Below, piece after piece: positions 8,081-16,448 of a DNA stretch of 64,000 nt (position 1 is its first letter; each line of letters opens with the position of its first letter). The notes under the pieces were generated by a model that worked only from the letters and a program-made list of their open reading frames with translations, searched no databases and was not told the DNA's origin. The stretch is taken from NCBI GenBank assembly GCA_018061755.1, contig JAGOTP010000001.1, positions 1 through 64,000 of the forward strand, in the 5' to 3' direction. The DNA comes from Patescibacteria group bacterium (lineage in GTDB: Bacteria > Patescibacteriota > Patescibacteriia > 2-12-FULL-60-25). Position numbers and translations under genes: made by a program.

Positions 8081-8157
8081 GTTGATGATAAACGCGGTCT
8101 TCCTAAGACAGGAGTAGCGTCAGACTTGCCAAGAAAGACGAATGAACAAAAAAACGG

Positions 8158-8163
8158 TATACT
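8158..8163 (+). promoter_or_regulatory. -10 element (TATACT) of the 8170 operon
   Basis: TATACT ends 6 nt before the ATG at 8170, so transcription would begin at or next to the start codon (leaderless). No clear -35 is visible. Confidence 0.6.
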
Positions 8164-8169
8164 CTAGGT

Positions 8170-9090
8170 ATGAAGCTCTTTGTCGCACTTGTTCTTATTT
8201 TAAGTTGTCTTAGTTTTAGCGTCTGGCATGTCAACGCCATGTCGAGTGTCAGCTTTTCGATTCCTTGGGACAACGTGAATGCAGGAGGTGATGAGCAGGC
8301 CAGTAGTTTGAACTACACAGTTTACGATACGGTTGGTCAGTCGGCTGCAGGTGTGGCGGGAAGCGTTTCCTTTTCACTGGAGGAAGGTTATCGATCGGAT
8401 AGTAACGCGGTCAGTTTGTCATTCGTGATACGTGGTCAGTCGGCGACACAAACGACCTATTCGAACTTCTCAACAGCTGCTTCTGAGGTTACGGTCACAG
8501 CAACGACTGGCTTTGCGGTGGGTGACTATATTGCTGTTGTCGAGAACGTGGGTTTTGGACAATTGGTGGCGCTTGGAAGAATTTCTCAGATTAATAGTTT
8601 GAATCTTAGGGTTGATAGTTGGGGTGGACAGTCTGGTTTGCTGTCGACTGTCCCGGCTGGAGGGAACGATATGGTCTATCGTTTGGGGTCGGCAGATTCA
8701 GTGAGTTTTGGAACAGCCACGGTCGGCAACGAGCATGTTGCTTTAGCGAGTGGCTCGATTTTTTCTTCTGCCAGCAGCGGTCATTCCGTGTATGTTCAAG
8801 CCGATCATCTTCTGCGAACGCCAGCGGCTGTTGCTATCACGACTGTATCTGACGGAACGGTCTCAAGTAACGCGGAAGAATATGGAGCAGAAGCCATAGG
8901 TGCGCATGCGGTCAGCGGGTCGGTGGATTTGGGGGTAACAACCACACAGCGCACGGTTTTGCTGAGCACGACGCCAGCGATTTCAGCGGCTGATCGTTTC
9001 GCGCTGCTGTTTAAGCTCGGTATTACGTCTTCAACTACGCCTGGAAGTTACGGACAAGTTGTTTATTTCATGCTCACTTCCAACTTTTAG
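8170..9090 (+). CDS. Secreted hypothetical protein, first gene of a three-gene surface operon
   Basis: A 306-aa protein with a clear signal peptide (hydrophobic core about 3-19, cleavage probably after VNA near 24). The mature part is Ser/Thr/Gly/Val-rich and beta-strand-like, with few charged residues and no catalytic motif I can see. I do not recognise a family. The start codon is fixed by TATACT six nt upstream. The next gene begins 3 nt after the stop, and the third 4 nt after that, so the three are one transcriptional unit, likely a cell-surface complex. Confidence 0.8.
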   Translation: MKLFVALVLILSCLSFSVWHVNAMSSVSFSIPWDNVNAGGDEQASSLNYTVYDTVGQSAAGVAGSVSFSLEEGYRSDSNAVSLSFVIRGQSATQTTYSNFSTAASEVTVTATTGFAVGDYIAVVENVGFGQLVALGRISQINSLNLRVDSWGGQSGLLSTVPAGGNDMVYRLGSADSVSFGTATVGNEHVALASGSIFSSASSGHSVYVQADHLLRTPAAVAITTVSDGTVSSNAEEYGAEAIGAHAVSGSVDLGVTTTQRTVLLSTTPAISAADRFALLFKLGITSSTTPGSYGQVVYFMLTSNF

Positions 9091-9093
9091 GAT

Positions 9094-10041
9094 ATGTTCC
9101 GTGCTTTGTGTTTGGGGATTGTAACGGGGTGCCTGATGCTCGGCGTCGGTTTGATGGCGAACGTTCCTACCGTTTCTGCTCTTACGATCTCGCCCCCCAT
9201 TCTTGAGTTACAGGCGAACCCAGGTGAGACAAAAACAGCCACGATTACGCTCACAAATGATGAAGGTCAACCGATTCATGTCTATCCATCCATCCAAAAG
9301 TTCTTGCCATTAGGAACGAATGGTCAGCAGCAATTCTTGCCTCCAGACGATCTAGATGGTCTGCCGAGCTGGACTTTCCTGGATGGAGCCGATCGTATCT
9401 TGGAAACGAATGAAAAACAGACCGTGACGATGGAGATTCGCGTCCCGACGGATGCACAGTCCGGAGGAATGTATGAAGCGGTCTTTTTTTCTTCTGAGCC
9501 GCCACTTTCTTTGCCGGGGGTGAGGGTTGGCGTCCGTTCTCGCATTGGAGCCTTAGTGCTTTTGACGGTGGGTGATGCGAAAGAAATTCGCTTGGCTGCT
9601 ACCGATTGGCGTTGGCTTAGTGAGTCGGTCAGTGATTCACTGCGTGGAACGGTTCGTCTGACGTTACGGAATACCGGTGGGACGCATACGGTGCCAACAG
9701 GTGAGATTGTGGCACGTGATCTGTTTGGTCGGGTGGTTGGTCGTTGGCCGATCAACCCGGCGGGATCGCGTATTTTGCCAGCTAGTGAGCGGACGTTTGA
9801 GCAATCGATCGGTGGAGAGTCGATGGGCGGCTTTAGTCGCGAGCTCACAGCACTTGGTTTGGGACGTTATCAGTTGTCATTGGAAGGAGTGAATGGATTG
9901 ACGGTTGTACCAGAGGCCTTATCTGTTGTCGTGTTTCCTTGGAGAGTGGTTTCAGCGATCTGCTTGCTCTTGATTGGGCTGTTCGTTGCCTTTCGTGTCT
10001 ATCGATCTCGTTTGATTCGCGCTATGCAGACCCGTTCATAG
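9094..10041 (+). CDS. Membrane-anchored Ig-like surface protein (DUF916/WxL-like)
   Basis: A 315-aa protein with signal peptide (about 1-30, ending VSALT) and a C-terminal membrane helix (about 285-305) followed by a basic tail RSRLIRAMQTRS, so the bulk is outside. The extracellular part opens with LTISPPILELQANPGETKTATITLTN, the Ig-like strand pattern of WxL-interacting DUF916 proteins and pilus-chaperone-like domains. A second beta domain follows (RGTVRLTLRNTGGTHTVPTGEI). It lies between two secreted proteins in a tight operon and may anchor or assemble them. The family name is a resemblance, not a confirmed match. Confidence 0.75.
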   Translation: MFRALCLGIVTGCLMLGVGLMANVPTVSALTISPPILELQANPGETKTATITLTNDEGQPIHVYPSIQKFLPLGTNGQQQFLPPDDLDGLPSWTFLDGADRILETNEKQTVTMEIRVPTDAQSGGMYEAVFFSSEPPLSLPGVRVGVRSRIGALVLLTVGDAKEIRLAATDWRWLSESVSDSLRGTVRLTLRNTGGTHTVPTGEIVARDLFGRVVGRWPINPAGSRILPASERTFEQSIGGESMGGFSRELTALGLGRYQLSLEGVNGLTVVPEALSVVVFPWRVVSAICLLLIGLFVAFRVYRSRLIRAMQTRS

Positions 10042-10045
10042 TTGT

Positions 10046-13000
10046 ATGTTGCGTCTTCGCTGGTGTTTGATCTTTGTTCTGACTTTCTTATTAGGAAGTT
10101 TTTTGAAAGTGGCTGTAGTACAAGCCGCTCAGATCCCGTATTTCTCCATTTTGATGACGCGCCAAACGGTCAGTACCTCGACCGACATGCAGGTAACGTT
10201 TGTCACGCCGACGGGAATGGATGATAGTGGAGATTATTTTGCACTCCGTTTTCCAAATGATTTCAATGTTTCATCTATCGATGTGACGGATGTGAGCTTG
10301 AGCTATGGGCCGACTACGGGCTTTGAACATACCACCAGTCTTGCGGCGACAGCTGCTTCCAACATCTGGGGTTGGCAGCGTAACGGGCTCGTGATGACAT
10401 TTTCGCCTCCAACCAACACTGGACCAGGGAGCATTCCAGCGAATACGCGTTTTGTGATTCGGATAGGAACGTTGGCTGGTGGAGTAAACCAATTGGTGAC
10501 ACCAACGACAGTCGGAATCTATCGGTTGACGATTGAGGGTGATTTTCGAGATTCAGGCGTATCTTACGTTTCCATTCGAGCAGCCGATGGTCTAGCGGTG
10601 AGCGTCACGGTTCCGGTACCAGGTGGCGGTGGAGGCGGGGGCGGAGGTGGTGGGGGTGGCGGTGGAGGCGGGAGTGGCTTGACTGATGGGCCGGTTACAC
10701 TTGATGGAACAGCGCCGGTTATTAGTTTGCTGCGAGCAGAAGCGATCACGACGAATAGCGCTATCATTCGTTGGAATACCAACGAGTCGGCCGACGCCTA
10801 TTTGGAGTACGGCCTCACGACCGCTTATGGAGCGGGTACGCGGACGCGCAGTGATCGTCGGACGAGCCATGAATTTTCTTTAGAAGGTCTTACGCCGAAT
10901 ACGGACTATCATCTACGTGTTCGAGCGCGAGATGCGGTTGGAAATATCGCCTGGAGCACGGATTTGGTGTTTCGCACCGCTCGACCGACGCTTGCACCGG
11001 TCATATCAGGGCTGGTCGTAAGTTATGTTGATGATCGTCAGGCGATCATTCGTTGGACGACGGATGTTGATACGACCTACGAGTTAGAGCTTACGACGCC
11101 AACCGGTCCACGGATATTTCGCTCGACTGCGCCAGCCCGTGACCATCAAGTGGAGATCGGTGGATTACAAGCAGGGATCGGTTATTCATTCCGGGTTACT
11201 GTAAGGAACTCAACGGGTGAACAAGCTTCAGCGGAAAGAACGTTTCGCACATTCAACGATGTAACGCCACCCTCGAACGTAAGCGGTTTTCGAGCGGTAT
11301 ATAACGGTGTTACGCGTGCCGTCGATTTGAGTTGGAATAATCCAACAGATCTCGATTTCAAACATGTTCAGATTACGCGTTTGAGTGGCGTACCAGGTGT
11401 TCCAGATGCCTTTGTCTGTATGACGCTGGCTGGACGCTGTTCGGATTTTCCACCCGCTGGAAGTGGGCCGACACTTACGTATCGGGCGGTAGCCGTTGAT
11501 CTTGTTGGGAATGAATCAAGTGGTGCGCTCGCGAGCGTGACGATTCCGCGTACAACGGTCGAACCACCAACGGAAGTAGTGCCACCAGATGAAGAAGCGG
11601 CGCCGGTAGTGACGACGCCTAGTGAAGTTTTGCCACCGATTCTTCGTCCTGGGCCTGCAGCGGGTGGTGAAACGGCGATAACTCCGGGTGATGGTGTGAC
11701 GCGAGAGGGAGCAGTTACAGTTCCAGCAGGGGGAGAAATTCCCTCAACGTCTGGTTCAACAACACCAGCCGGATCGACCAGTACGCCAGATCTTCCAACT
11801 GATCCTGCGACAGCAGGTGAAACTCCACTTCTTCTGACGCCAGAATTTTTCTTATCCGATACGGTCATTGCTTCCCCTGATCGTTCAGGAATTCGGGCAG
11901 CACTTCTTCTACGCCCGATCCAGTTACGTTTACCTATCACAAGTCTGCCGACCGCGTTGCGGGCTGCGCAAGTGCAAACAGGAGACGGCGCTGTTTATCA
12001 GCTGGCCTATCGTGAAGCCTTGGGTGCTTACGTTTCAGACTTTTTGATTGAAGGGGCGCCTGGTCAGACTCAAACGTTGCGAGTGCAAGCTATTGCGAGT
12101 GATGGTCGAAGTTGGGAGGAGCGTTATCCATTTCGTTTAGTTGCGCCTGGTCGGGTCTCGGACGTTAGCGATCGGAATCGGTCCACGCCTCTGTCAGCTG
12201 TCGTGGTCGAAGTCATTCCTCAAACACCCGGTGGTTCGACCTTCCGTTTGCAGACGGATGAAGGCGGTCGTTATTCAGCCATCCTGCCTCGCGGAGCCTA
12301 TCGTTTGAATGTCTCCAAGGAAGGTTTTGGTTCCTATCAACAACTCATTCAGGTGGAAACGGGTATTTTGGCTCAAGATGTTGACCTAAGGCGTGGGGTG
12401 CGAGGCTTGTCTGAGTTGATTGATCCGGAGGCTCCACTCAGCGAAAATATTAACAACCTAGTGAATGAAGCAGCGCTGGTTTTAGAAACGGTTCGCCAAC
12501 CAGAAGTGCAAGAGGTGACGCAAAATATCGTGGCTCCGGCTGTGATCGTGGCGACGCTTGGAACGACGGCGACGGCTGTGACGGGTTTCGCCGCTTTCAA
12601 CTATCTACGATTTTTATTCACTCAGCCTTTGCTCCTCATTCGTCGTCGTAAGCGTCAGGCGTGGGGGGTGGTCTACAATGCCCTGTCTAAGCAGCCAGTC
12701 GAATTGGTGATCGTTCGTCTCATGAAAGCGGGTACTAACTTCGCTTTGCAAACGCGTATTACAGATGCCCAGGGTCGGTTCTCCTTTTTCGTTGCTCCAG
12801 GTTCTTATACCATTCAAATTCAAAAGCCAGGCTATCAATTCCCCAGCACTTATCTGAAAGAGGCACGGGTAGATGTGGATTTTGTTGATTTGTATCATGG
12901 TGAACCGATTGAAGTGAAACAACCGGTGACGATTTCGCCGAACATTCCATTGGATCCGATCGTAAAAGAAGAGACACCAAAAGCGATCACACGTCGTCAG

Positions 13001-13435
13001 TATTGGCGCAAATTTCAGTCAGCGCTAAGCATTGGTGGAATTATGATTGCATTGGCGGCGATTGTGATTAGTCCATCCTGGCCAATGGTGGGTTTCGCCG
13101 TTTTCCAGATTGCGACCTATGCCCTGTTTCGTCGGTTGGCCATTCCGCCAGCGCCTCAACGTTGGGGCATTGTCTATGATAATGATGGCAAGCATCCGCT
13201 CACGAGAGCAGTCGTTCGCATTTTTGATAAGAAGTTCAATAAGCTATTGGAGACGCAAATCACGAGCAAGGATGGTACGTATGGATTCTTCGCGGCTAAG
13301 GGGGTTTATTATCTGACAGCTGAGAAGCCAGGCTACCAACGCTACCTTTCGACCGACATTGATCTGACTCAGGCGAAGGATACCTATATCGACCACCGTT
13401 TTACGCTAAAAAAGGGCTCGACCGCAGCTAGCTAG
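10046..13435 (+). CDS. Large surface protein with Fn3 and carboxypeptidase-regulatory-like domains
   Basis: An 1129-aa protein: signal peptide (1-27); an N-terminal beta domain; a run of 17 glycines (about 193-210); two or three fibronectin type III-like domains (about 222-510; note TNSAIIRWNTNESADAYLEYG and LTPNTDYHLRVRARDAVGN); a Pro/Thr/Gly linker; and a carboxypeptidase-regulatory-like beta sandwich (about 720-790, TDEGGRYSAILPRGAYRLNV). A membrane segment (about 830-865) follows, then a second such domain, another hydrophobic pair (about 990-1030) and a third domain ending at the C-terminus. The repeated sandwich on both sides of membrane segments is unusual. It is the last gene of the 8170 operon and may be a structural or adhesion protein. 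Confidence 0.82.
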   Translation: MLRLRWCLIFVLTFLLGSFLKVAVVQAAQIPYFSILMTRQTVSTSTDMQVTFVTPTGMDDSGDYFALRFPNDFNVSSIDVTDVSLSYGPTTGFEHTTSLAATAASNIWGWQRNGLVMTFSPPTNTGPGSIPANTRFVIRIGTLAGGVNQLVTPTTVGIYRLTIEGDFRDSGVSYVSIRAADGLAVSVTVPVPGGGGGGGGGGGGGGGGGSGLTDGPVTLDGTAPVISLLRAEAITTNSAIIRWNTNESADAYLEYGLTTAYGAGTRTRSDRRTSHEFSLEGLTPNTDYHLRVRARDAVGNIAWSTDLVFRTARPTLAPVISGLVVSYVDDRQAIIRWTTDVDTTYELELTTPTGPRIFRSTAPARDHQVEIGGLQAGIGYSFRVTVRNSTGEQASAERTFRTFNDVTPPSNVSGFRAVYNGVTRAVDLSWNNPTDLDFKHVQITRLSGVPGVPDAFVCMTLAGRCSDFPPAGSGPTLTYRAVAVDLVGNESSGALASVTIPRTTVEPPTEVVPPDEEAAPVVTTPSEVLPPILRPGPAAGGETAITPGDGVTREGAVTVPAGGEIPSTSGSTTPAGSTSTPDLPTDPATAGETPLLLTPEFFLSDTVIASPDRSGIRAALLLRPIQLRLPITSLPTALRAAQVQTGDGAVYQLAYREALGAYVSDFLIEGAPGQTQTLRVQAIASDGRSWEERYPFRLVAPGRVSDVSDRNRSTPLSAVVVEVIPQTPGGSTFRLQTDEGGRYSAILPRGAYRLNVSKEGFGSYQQLIQVETGILAQDVDLRRGVRGLSELIDPEAPLSENINNLVNEAALVLETVRQPEVQEVTQNIVAPAVIVATLGTTATAVTGFAAFNYLRFLFTQPLLLIRRRKRQAWGVVYNALSKQPVELVIVRLMKAGTNFALQTRITDAQGRFSFFVAPGSYTIQIQKPGYQFPSTYLKEARVDVDFVDLYHGEPIEVKQPVTISPNIPLDPIVKEETPKAITRRQYWRKFQSALSIGGIMIALAAIVISPSWPMVGFAVFQIATYALFRRLAIPPAPQRWGIVYDNDGKHPLTRAVVRIFDKKFNKLLETQITSKDGTYGFFAAKGVYYLTAEKPGYQRYLSTDIDLTQAKDTYIDHRFTLKKGSTAAS

Positions 13436-13492
13436 TTATACACAACTTGTCTACAATTTATCCACAAAACGTGTATACACAAGTTATTCACA
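13436..13492. promoter_or_regulatory. Second DnaA-box cluster
   Basis: TTATACACA (13436-13444), perfect TTATCCACA (13458-13466) and TTATTCACA (13484-13492), all in the same orientation within 57 nt, plus a GTGTATACAC palindrome at 13471-13480. It fills the gap between two surface-protein genes. It may titrate DnaA or regulate the gene at 13567. Confidence 0.6.
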
Positions 13493-13553
13493 GTACGTCT
13501 TTCCCTACTTTTCGCTCCACTTAGCGAAAAAATGCTGACTTACCAAAGACCGC

Positions 13554-13559
13554 TACAAT
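13554..13559 (+). promoter_or_regulatory. -10 element (TACAAT) of the 13567 gene
   Basis: TACAAT ends 7 nt before the ATG at 13567, consistent with a leaderless transcript. No Shine-Dalgarno is present. Confidence 0.6.
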
Positions 13560-13566
13560 CGAAGAG

Positions 13567-16401
13567 ATGACACGTCGTTCCTTTCAGGCCTGGCTCATGC
13601 GTGAGTCAGCCACCTTCCTCCAAGCCTTGGCGATGGTGGGCTTCGTTATCTGTTTGTTTGCTCAGGGGCCGGTCGCGTGGGGAGCGACCGGGATCAACCA
13701 ACAGATTAACTACCAAGCCAAGCTGATGGATTCGAACGGCTCGATTGTGCCCGATGGAACCTATCAGATGGCATTTAGTCTGTATGACTCGTCAACCTTG
13801 GGGGCAACTCCATTCTGGACAGCCAGCGGAACGGTTATGTCGCCGACGCAGATCCCTGTGACCGTAGATAATGGTCTGTTTACGGTCATGTTGGGAGATA
13901 CGTCGTCAGGTGGTGGGTGGCAGAACGCTTTGACGTCGATTGATTGGAATACAGATGTCCTATATTTAGGAATCGCCGTCTCTGGTGATAGCGAAATGCA
14001 GCCGCGTAAACGTCTTGGTTCGGTGCCACAAGCCTTCAATGCACAGCAGTTACAGGGGATGTATGCCTCGAGCACAGCAGCGTCTGGGGCAACGCTGTTT
14101 ACGGTCAATCAAACCAGTGCTAGCGCAGCGGCTGATGATCGTAGTGCCTTGGATGTAAAGACGGCTGGTATCTCGGATACCAAGGATTTTATTGCGCGTT
14201 TTTATGGGCTGAGCGGTTCCATACAAGCCTCCATTCGAAATGATGGATTACTGAGCGCGAACCGTTTTGTTGGTATCGCATCAACAACAGGCGGCTTAGT
14301 AGAAGGAATCAATCAAGGAGAAAGAAGTATGGGAAGTGCATGGGGAGGGGCCTTTAATAGTCTATCCGTTGGAGGGATCTCGCCAAGTTCAAACACGGGT
14401 ACGCAGAACATGGTTTCCGTGTTCAAATATGATGGAACAGATCAGAACGCCATTTGTTTAGACGATGTCATGACGGCTTCAACCTGTGGTTTTTTGGCTG
14501 GATCCAGTTTGATCGCTGACGGAACGGTCAACGCCAACGCCTTCGACTTGGCTGAACGCTATTCACTGACGGGCGAAGCTGCGCCAGGTGATGTGTTGGT
14601 CGTTGATCCTGAGAATCCATTGTTTGTGAAGAAAAGTCCCGGCATCGCCTACGATGCTCATGTTGTAGGTATCGCGTCGACACGCCCTGGGTTCTTGCTG
14701 GGAAGCATCGATGGAGTGTCAGTAGCCTTGTCAGGTCGTGTGCCGACCAATGTTTCAACGTTAAATGGGCTGATCGCGACGGGTGATGCGCTGACGTCTT
14801 CACCTATTCCAGGTGTTGCGATGAAAGCGACGGGTCCAGGGAGGATTGTCGGCTATGCCTTGCAACCAGCCTTTGCAACCGGAACAATCGAAGTCTTCGT
14901 GAAAGTCGGTTATGACGCCAATTCTTTCTTACGAACGGAAGGCGAAACAGTTGTTGCACAGAAGGATCTGTTGTTTGCTGCACGTAGTCAGGCTACGCCT
15001 GACGTCGCGACCGTGAATTCTTGGGGCGTCACATGGCGCGGAAGTTTATGGGATGGGGTCCAAGCGCTGAACAAAGACTTTAGTTTGTTGAATCAAGCGA
15101 TCAGTGCGACTACGACAGCGCTTACGCTTAACATGGGCACATCGACCCTCTGGTCAGTTGATGAGACGGGTTCGATGCGTGTCGCACGAGACCTCTTTTT
15201 AGGTGGCCGCTTTTTTCCAGCCACTCGCTCTGGTCAGCAGTCGGATAAGTACCTGTTCTTAGATGATGCGGGTCCAGCTTCATCGACTTACATTGCTACC
15301 AACGCAGACGGTTGGCAGGCCAACGATTCCTACGACTTTGCGGAACGCTATTACTCGCCGGATGCCTTAGAACCAGGTGACATCGTCTATATCAGCCAGC
15401 GTGGCCAGTTCCATGTTCAGCGTACGATGCAGGCGAATGACATGCCGATCGGTATTGTCTCGACACGTCCAGCCTTCGTCGCTGGTGCGCCTGCTCCTTC
15501 AACCTTCCCGATTGCCTTAGCGGGACGTGTACCAACCAAGGTCTCTATTTTGAACGGTGCGATTAAGATCGGTGATCCATTAACGGCTTCAACGTTGCCC
15601 GGTGTATCGGTGAAAGCGCTCAAAGCTGGTCCGATTGTGGGTTACGCCTTAGAGAATTATGAAGAAGATGCCGTGGGAGCGATCGAAGTCTTTGTGAATG
15701 CCGGTTGGTGGGGTGGATCAGTACCTGCTGCGTCTGAAGTTACACAAAACGACGAAGGAACGGTGGTTGTTTCAGCTGCTCCGTCAGCTACGACCAAGGT
15801 CTATCAAGGTGTGGCCCGTATCTTGGCTGGTGCGACCAAGGTAATCGTTACCCATCCGTCACTTGGAACCTTCCCACTCGTTCAGGTCACGCCTTATGGC
15901 AAGATCGACACGCAATGGTGGACGGATCGTCTGACAGATCGAGGCTTCGAGATCATGTTACGAGAACCGCTGCTCTACGATGCGACCTTCAGCTGGCGCA
16001 CCGAAGAGATGTTAGCTTCAAACGATAAACTGTTCGTTTCAAACGAACATCCAGGTCAATGGAATATCCATTCCGGTGAGCCGATCTATGCGGACACGTC
16101 ACGTGTGCAGACGTTGCCAGAGGTAACATCCGCAACCAACACGGAGCCAACGCCAACGGTTCCTGAGCCGGTCGTGCCAGAGACTTCGACGTCAACGACG
16201 GATATCCCAGTGACACCAACGGAGGAAGGTGCGCCTACCGATCCTGTGATACCAACGACCACTGATGAAGAGCCCGTAACGCCGGTTGTAAGTGAAACAA
16301 CTCCCGATCCCGTTCCTCCTGTGACTGAGCCGGTGTCCGTTGCTGCGCCTGTTGAATCAGCGCCCGCTGAACCCGCTCCGCCTGTCGTGACATCTGAATA
16401 A
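13567..16401 (+). CDS. Large secreted protein with two copies of an AERY/GDVV module
   Basis: A 944-aa protein. An N-terminal hydrophobic segment (about 17-40) is followed by INYQAKLMDSNGSIVPDGTYQM, an opening seen in many large Patescibacteria surface proteins. A module of about 135 residues occurs twice (about 320-455 and 588-725). Each copy has DLAERY or DFAERY, then PGDVLVV or PGDIVYI, VGIASTRPGF or IGIVSTRPAF, SGRVPTNVS or AGRVPTKVS, and a closing IVGYAL. The module resembles tail-fibre/peptidase-G2-like regions, a resemblance I cannot confirm. The last about 110 residues are a Pro/Thr/Val/Glu-rich linker, perhaps wall-spanning. Confidence 0.8.
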   Translation: MTRRSFQAWLMRESATFLQALAMVGFVICLFAQGPVAWGATGINQQINYQAKLMDSNGSIVPDGTYQMAFSLYDSSTLGATPFWTASGTVMSPTQIPVTVDNGLFTVMLGDTSSGGGWQNALTSIDWNTDVLYLGIAVSGDSEMQPRKRLGSVPQAFNAQQLQGMYASSTAASGATLFTVNQTSASAAADDRSALDVKTAGISDTKDFIARFYGLSGSIQASIRNDGLLSANRFVGIASTTGGLVEGINQGERSMGSAWGGAFNSLSVGGISPSSNTGTQNMVSVFKYDGTDQNAICLDDVMTASTCGFLAGSSLIADGTVNANAFDLAERYSLTGEAAPGDVLVVDPENPLFVKKSPGIAYDAHVVGIASTRPGFLLGSIDGVSVALSGRVPTNVSTLNGLIATGDALTSSPIPGVAMKATGPGRIVGYALQPAFATGTIEVFVKVGYDANSFLRTEGETVVAQKDLLFAARSQATPDVATVNSWGVTWRGSLWDGVQALNKDFSLLNQAISATTTALTLNMGTSTLWSVDETGSMRVARDLFLGGRFFPATRSGQQSDKYLFLDDAGPASSTYIATNADGWQANDSYDFAERYYSPDALEPGDIVYISQRGQFHVQRTMQANDMPIGIVSTRPAFVAGAPAPSTFPIALAGRVPTKVSILNGAIKIGDPLTASTLPGVSVKALKAGPIVGYALENYEEDAVGAIEVFVNAGWWGGSVPAASEVTQNDEGTVVVSAAPSATTKVYQGVARILAGATKVIVTHPSLGTFPLVQVTPYGKIDTQWWTDRLTDRGFEIMLREPLLYDATFSWRTEEMLASNDKLFVSNEHPGQWNIHSGEPIYADTSRVQTLPEVTSATNTEPTPTVPEPVVPETSTSTTDIPVTPTEEGAPTDPVIPTTTDEEPVTPVVSETTPDPVPPVTEPVSVAAPVESAPAEPAPPVVTSE

Positions 16402-16436
16402 ATAATCCAATCTCCTCAGTCAGGCCTGAAGAATGC

Positions 16437-16442
16437 TATACT
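16437..16442 (+). promoter_or_regulatory. Extended -10 of the 16449 gene
   Basis: TG-C-TATACT (16434-16442) ends 6 nt before the ATG at 16449. The TG extension would compensate for the lack of a recognisable -35. Confidence 0.65.
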
Positions 16443-16448
16443 TCGGGC

